The position numbers were made by a program, and so were the translations under genes. Positions 5,314 through 8,231 of a stretch of 8,231 nt of DNA are shown in pieces (the first letter of the stretch is position 1; every line of letters starts with the position of its first letter). The notes below the pieces were generated by a model. The model saw only the letters and a program-made list of their open reading frames with translations. It was not told the origin of the DNA and searched no databases. This stretch comes from Actinomycetes bacterium (GTDB lineage Bacteria > Actinomycetota > Actinomycetes > Mycobacteriales > Mycobacteriaceae), in assembly GCA_023388385.1 (NCBI GenBank), contig JAEWGK010000074.1, forward strand, positions 1 through 8,231, given 5' to 3'.

Positions 5314-7152
5314 CTACTTCTTGGAGACCTTGTCCGCGACGCGGGCCTTGAGGGCCTCGAACTCGTCCCAGATCTCCTGCGGGACGCGGTCGCCGAGGGA
5401 CTTCAGCCACTCCTCGTTGTCCGCGAGGTCGCCCTGCCACTTCTCGGCCGGGGCGCGCAGCGCCTCCTTGACGTCCTCGATCGGGGTGTCCAGGCCGGTG
5501 AGGTCCAGGTCCTCCGCGTTGGCGGTGTAGCCGACGACGGTCTCGCGGGCGTCGACGCGACCCTCGATGCGATCGATGATCCACTTCAGGACGCGGGAGT
5601 TGTCGCCGAAGCCCGGCCACAGGAAGCGGCCGTCGTCACCGCGGCGGAACCAGTTGACCAGGAACACCTCGGGCATCTTGTCGCCGCCCTTGACGCCCAT
5701 GTCGATCCAGTGCTGCAGGTAGTCGCCGACGTTGTAGCCGATGAACGGCAGCATGGCCATCGGGTCGTGGCGCAGGGAGCCGACCTTCGCCTCGGCGGAG
5801 GCGGCGGTCTGGCCGGAGGCCAGGGTCGCGCCGATGAAGGTGGCATGCTGCCAGCTCAGGGCCTGGGTGACCAGCGGCACCGTGTCCGGGCGGCGGCCGC
5901 CGAACAGGATGGCGTCGACCTTGACGCCCTTCGGGTCGTCGTACTCCGGGGCCGCGACCGGGCACTGCGCAATCGGGGTGCAGTAGCGGGAGTTCGGGTG
6001 GGACGACGGCGAATCGGAGTCCGGCGTCCACTCGTTGCCCTTCCAGTCGATGAGGTGCTCGGGCTTGCCCTCCATGCCCTCCCACCAGACGTCGCCGTCA
6101 TCGGTGAGCGCGACGTTGGTGAAGATGGTGTTGCCCGGCTCCATGGTCTTCATGGCGTTCGGGTTGGAGTCGTAGTTGGTGCCCGGGGCGACGCCGAAGA
6201 AGCCGTTCTCCGGGTTGACGGCGTAGAGGTGGCCGTCCTCGCCGAACTTCAGCCAGGCGATATCGTCGCCGACGACCTCGGCGGTCCAGCCCTCGATGGT
6301 CGGGGTCAGCATGGCCAGGTTGGTCTTGCCGCAGGCCGACGGGAAGGCGGCGCACACGTGGTAGCTCTTGCCCTCCGGGTTGGTCAGCTTCAGGATGAGC
6401 ATGTGCTCGGCCATCCAGCCCTCCTCCTTCGCCATGACGGAGGCGATGCGGAGCGCGTAGCACTTCTTGGCCAGGATGGCGTTGCCGCCGTAGCCGGAGC
6501 CGTAGGACCAGATCTCCTTGGTCTCGGGGAACTGGGTGATGTACTTCTCGTCGTTGCACGGCCAGACGACGTCCTCGACGCCCTCGTCCAGCGGGTAACC
6601 GACGGAGTGCAGGGCATGGACGAAGTCGCCGTCCTTGCCGATCTTGTCCAGGGCGTCCTGGCCCATGCGGGTCATGATGCGCATGGACAGGACGACGTAC
6701 TCGGAGTCGGTCAGCTGCACGCCGAGCTTCGGCTCCGGGTCGGTGATCGGGCCCATGCAGAACGGGACGACGAACATGGTGCGGCCCTTCATGCAGCCGC
6801 GGTAGTGCTCGGTCATCTCGGCCTTCATGGCGGCCGGGTCGGCCCAGTTGTTGGTCGGGCCGGCACCATCCTCGGTCTCCGAGCAGATGAAGGTGCGGGA
6901 CTCGACGCGGGCGACGTCGGCCGGGTTGGAGCGCGCCAGGAAGGAGTTCGGGCGCTTCTCATCGTTCAGCTTGATGAAGGTGCCCTTCTCCACCAGATCG
7001 GCGGAGAGGCGATCCCATTCCTCCTGGGAGCCGTCCGCGAACACGACCTTGTCCGGGGTGGTCAGCTCGACGACCTCGGCGATCCAGCGCAGCAGCTCGG
7101 CGTTCTCGGTGGGGGCCTGGCCCTCCAGGCCCGGGATGGTGGTTGCGGACAT
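5314..7152 (-). CDS. pckG: Phosphoenolpyruvate carboxykinase (GTP)
   Basis: This cytoplasmic enzyme makes phosphoenolpyruvate and CO2 from oxaloacetate and GTP, the entry step of gluconeogenesis during growth on organic acids. The 612 residues match the GTP-type family in length. Landmarks in order: substrate-loop region A-R-V-E-S-R-T-F at 81-88; [10 protein letters not shown] at 215-224 followed by metal-binding Lys229/230; A-E-H with His250; the P-loop P-S-A-C-G-K-T-N at 271-278 containing the reactive cysteine (274); kinase-2 motif G-D-D-I-A-W at 295-300; N-S-R at 387-389; and [14 protein letters not shown] at 502-515. The start at ATG 7152 is supported by AGGAGA (7157-7162) and by the N-terminus [11 protein letters not shown], similar to C. 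glutamicum. An in-frame extension to 7254 lacks family resemblance. A strong hairpin follows the stop. Confidence 0.98.
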   Translation of the reverse strand: MSATTIPGLEGQAPTENAELLRWIAEVVELTTPDKVVFADGSQEEWDRLSADLVEKGTFIKLNDEKRPNSFLARSNPADVARVESRTFICSETEDGAGPTNNWADPAAMKAEMTEHYRGCMKGRTMFVVPFCMGPITDPEPKLGVQLTDSEYVVLSMRIMTRMGQDALDKIGKDGDFVHALHSVGYPLDEGVEDVVWPCNDEKYITQFPETKEIWSYGSGYGGNAILAKKCYALRIASVMAKEEGWMAEHMLILKLTNPEGKSYHVCAAFPSACGKTNLAMLTPTIEGWTAEVVGDDIAWLKFGEDGHLYAVNPENGFFGVAPGTNYDSNPNAMKTMEPGNTIFTNVALTDDGDVWWEGMEGKPEHLIDWKGNEWTPDSDSPSSHPNSRYCTPIAQCPVAAPEYDDPKGVKVDAILFGGRRPDTVPLVTQALSWQHATFIGATLASGQTAASAEAKVGSLRHDPMAMLPFIGYNVGDYLQHWIDMGVKGGDKMPEVFLVNWFRRGDDGRFLWPGFGDNSRVLKWIIDRIEGRVDARETVVGYTANAEDLDLTGLDTPIEDVKEALRAPAEKWQGDLADNEEWLKSLGDRVPQEIWDEFEALKARVADKVSKK

Positions 7153-7156
7153 CAGT

Positions 7157-7162
7157 TCTCCT
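7157..7162 (-). promoter_or_regulatory. pckG ribosome binding site
   Basis: AGGAGA on the - strand, four to five bases before the ATG at 7152, identifies the real start of pckG over the longer in-frame extension. Confidence 0.8.
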
Positions 7163-7229
7163 GACTTGTCGATTCCCGTCTCGGAGTTAAGGCTACCGAC
7201 GTCGACGGCTTTCCGCCGCCCCCGCGAAT

Positions 7230-7260
7230 GCAACTTTGCGCACAACTGCCGCACGACTGC
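7230..7260. promoter_or_regulatory. Three helically phased short repeats upstream of pckG, one RamB-like
   Basis: GCAACTTTGC (7230-7239), GCACAACTGC (7240-7249) and GCACGACTGC (7251-7260) are related 10-mers spaced 10 and 11 bases apart, 78-108 bases upstream of the pckG start. The first contains AACTTTGC, the core of the RamB consensus AAACTTTGCAAA from C. glutamicum, and matches it at 9 of 12 positions. Regulators of acetate metabolism control pck in that species. Regulator identity is an inference. Confidence 0.4.
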
Positions 7261-7270
7261 GCGGTGCCCC

Positions 7271-7292
7271 GCCCGGATGGCCCCTCCCGGGC
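7271..7292 (-). terminator. Possible hairpin terminator of the DUF6802-like gene
   Basis: GCCCGG (7271-7276) pairs with CCGGGC (7287-7292) around a 10-base loop, starting 12 bases after the stop codon of the upstream gene. No T run follows. Position favours a terminator, sequence support is modest. Confidence 0.3.
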
Positions 7293-7303
7293 TCCCCCGC
7301 CGG

Positions 7304-7798
7304 TCAACCCCACCTGCCGGACTCGCGGAGCTCCCAGTCGCCGGCGCCCCACGACCCCGCGGCGGCGCCGTCCCCGCCCCCGTTCGTGGGAGAGCCGGAG
7401 GCGTCCCAGGTTTCCCATGTCCCGTCGAATTTCACGGTGACGATTTCGTCGACGGTCCCGTCGCCGTCGGTGTCCGTGTAGATGGTCAGCCCGTCGTCGT
7501 CGGCCACCGTGACGGAGTCCGCGACGCCCGGCTCGGCGTCCGCTGGCCCGAGGTCCACGACGGCGTCCCCGAGGCGGACGACCATGCCCCCGGCGCCACC
7601 CCCGGCCACGTCCGCGGCGTCGGGCCCACGTCCGCCCGCGCCCCAGCCATCGGCGCCGGCATCCCAGCCGCCCGGGCCCGCGTTCCACGCGCCGCCCATG
7701 CCGTCCATGCCGCCCATGCCGTTCCCCGTTCCGCCGATCGTCCCGTCCATAGCGTCCATCCCGTCCATCCTTTCCGTTCCGTGCATCCAATCCGTCAT
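7304..7798 (-). CDS. Small Gly/Met/Asp-rich protein with DUF6802-like core
   Basis: This is a 164-residue acidic protein. Residues 1-71 are low complexity, rich in Gly, Met, Asp and Trp, including M-D-G-M-D-A-M-D-G (11-19) and M-G-G-M-D-G-M-G-G (28-36). The core (about 72-132) reads V-V-D-L-G-P-A-D, then [14 protein letters not shown], then [10 protein letters not shown], then K-F-D-G-T-W-E-T-W. This pattern resembles DUF6802 proteins of Corynebacterium-type actinobacteria, which have no known function. D-T-D-G-D-G-T-V-D (109-117) has the acidic layout of a calcium-binding loop. No signal peptide or membrane segment is seen. The start ATG (7798) overlaps the upstream stop codon as ATGA and has GGAGGGGGAG at 7804-7813, so the two genes are translationally coupled. 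An Arg-rich in-frame extension to 8158 runs antisense-like through the upstream gene and is rejected. Role unknown. Confidence 0.72.
   Translation of the reverse strand: MTDWMHGTERMDGMDAMDGTIGGTGNGMGGMDGMGGAWNAGPGGWDAGADGWGAGGRGPDAADVAGGGAGGMVVRLGDAVVDLGPADAEPGVADSVTVADDDGLTIYTDTDGDGTVDEIVTVKFDGTWETWDASGSPTNGGGDGAAAGSWGAGDWELRESGRWG
7692..7768. repeat. Two blocks of 9-bp repeats inside the DUF6802-like gene
   Basis: Three 9-mers CCGCCCATG / CCGTCCATG / CCGCCCATG run at 7692-7718, and three of the form NNCGTCCAT run at 7742-7768. On the coding strand they specify M-G-G / M-D-G tripeptides. The near-identity at DNA level suggests expansion by replication slippage, so copy number may vary between strains. 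Confidence 0.8.
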
Positions 7799-8231
7799 CG
7801 CCGCTCCCCCTCCAACGCCGCCGCGAGGTGCCGGGCCCGCCAGCCGTCGGGCGGAGGCGGCGGCTCGAGCCCCGCGAGACCGCGTTCCCAGGCCCGCCGC
7901 AGCCTCCCGAGGTGGGCGGCGATCCAGCCGGCGCGCCCGGCGGCGCCTCGTGCGCGGGTCCGCGTGACGACGACGACCGCCGCGGGGACCGTCCCGAGGA
8001 TCAGGGCGGCCGCCGTCGCGGGGCCGGGCGGCGCCCCGAGAGCCGCGAGGGGTTCCGCGGCCATCCGGCCTGCGCCGAGTGCGGCTCCGAGCGTCAGCGC
8101 CGCCACCGCCGCATCCGCCGCGGTGGTGCGACGGGGCCGCTCCGGGGCGGGCGGGCACTGCGGGGGCTCGGTGCCGAGGGCGTCGGCGAGGCGCAGCGCC
8201 GCCCGGCGCGACGCGGCGTCGAGGTCGGCGG
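7795..8231 (-). CDS. Putative two-helix membrane protein, C-terminal part (5' end outside window)
   Basis: The frame is open from the window edge to the TGA at 7795-7797, giving 144 residues of unknown family. After a first stretch with an alanine/leucine-rich helix and a Pro-rich linker (P-P-Q-C-P-P-A-P), two hydrophobic segments appear: A-A-V-A-A-L-T-L-G-A-A-L-G-A-G and A-A-A-L-I-L-G-T-V-P-A-A-V-V-V-V. The second is followed by a basic R-T-R-A-R and a helical tail with L-G-R-L-R-R-A-W and L-E-P-P-P-P-P-D-G-W. The charge pattern suggests a membrane hairpin with both tails in the cytoplasm. The GTG at 8106 is not needed as a start, since the frame continues upstream. Its stop overlaps the start of the next gene (ATGA), implying a shared operon. 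I do not recognise the family. Confidence 0.6.
   Translation of the reverse strand, partial: ADLDAASRRAALRLADALGTEPPQCPPAPERPRRTTAADAAVAALTLGAALGAGRMAAEPLAALGAPPGPATAAALILGTVPAAVVVVTRTRARGAAGRAGWIAAHLGRLRRAWERGLAGLEPPPPPDGWRARHLAAALEGERR

Noticed and set aside
4984..7164. 726-codon open frame on the + strand opposite pckG and the start of the decarboxylase gene
   Set aside because: It is antisense to pckG, which has complete family motifs. Its product shows no recognisable domain and a Val/Leu/Gly/Asp-rich composition typical of mirror frames in GC-rich DNA.
7196..7204. Short CGACGTCG palindrome upstream of pckG as an operator
   Set aside because: Eight-base GC palindromes are frequent here, and it does not resemble GlxR, RamA or RamB sites that I know.
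7304..8158. Longer 284-codon form of the DUF6802-like gene
   Set aside because: The added N-terminal stretch is Arg-rich and out of frame with the membrane-protein gene over the same bases. The ATG at 7798 has a good Shine-Dalgarno and a classic ATGA overlap.

Overview
The window comes from a very GC-rich actinobacterium, most likely a high-GC Corynebacterium or close relative. Coding frames show strong G/C preference at third positions. The GTP-type PEP carboxykinase (612 aa) resembles, as I recall it, the C. glutamicum enzyme (about 610 aa) almost throughout. The genus is inferred from protein resemblance remembered from the families, not from a search.

Layout: one gene on the + strand enters from the left edge (1-843), the C-terminal half of a carnitine/choline O-acyltransferase. 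Everything from 906 to the right edge lies on the - strand. Read in transcription order from right to left, these are: a truncated two-helix membrane protein (7795-8231); a small Gly/Met/Asp-rich protein with a DUF6802-like core, coupled to it by an ATGA overlap (7304-7798); pckG (5314-7152); a thiamine-diphosphate 2-keto acid decarboxylase of the indolepyruvate/pyruvate decarboxylase type (3351-5075); nsrR (2779-3219, GTG start); hmp (1401-2603); and a carboxymuconolactone decarboxylase-family gene (906-1340). The carboxymuconolactone gene converges on the acyltransferase gene across a 62-bp gap.

The clearest functional unit is nitric oxide defence. NsrR has three cysteines with the spacing known for the [Fe-S] NO sensor. 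The next gene, hmp, is a complete flavohaemoglobin NO dioxygenase. A perfect 16-bp AT-rich palindrome (2659-2674), standing out in GC-rich DNA, sits between them in the hmp upstream region and is the best candidate operator. The carboxymuconolactone decarboxylase-like gene may be read from the same transcript; its start lies just behind a hairpin that could cover its ribosome binding site.

pckG is the gluconeogenic PEP-forming step. It has its own Shine-Dalgarno, a strong downstream hairpin (5258-5297) and an upstream stretch with helically phased short repeats, one of which resembles a RamB site. The decarboxylase is probably transcribed separately.

No RNA gene, CRISPR array, insertion sequence or phage element was seen. 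The window is mainly ordinary chromosomal metabolism and stress genes; the most novel material is the right-hand pair of unassigned genes and the regulatory DNA around hmp. There is no gene-free stretch longer than 300 bases.
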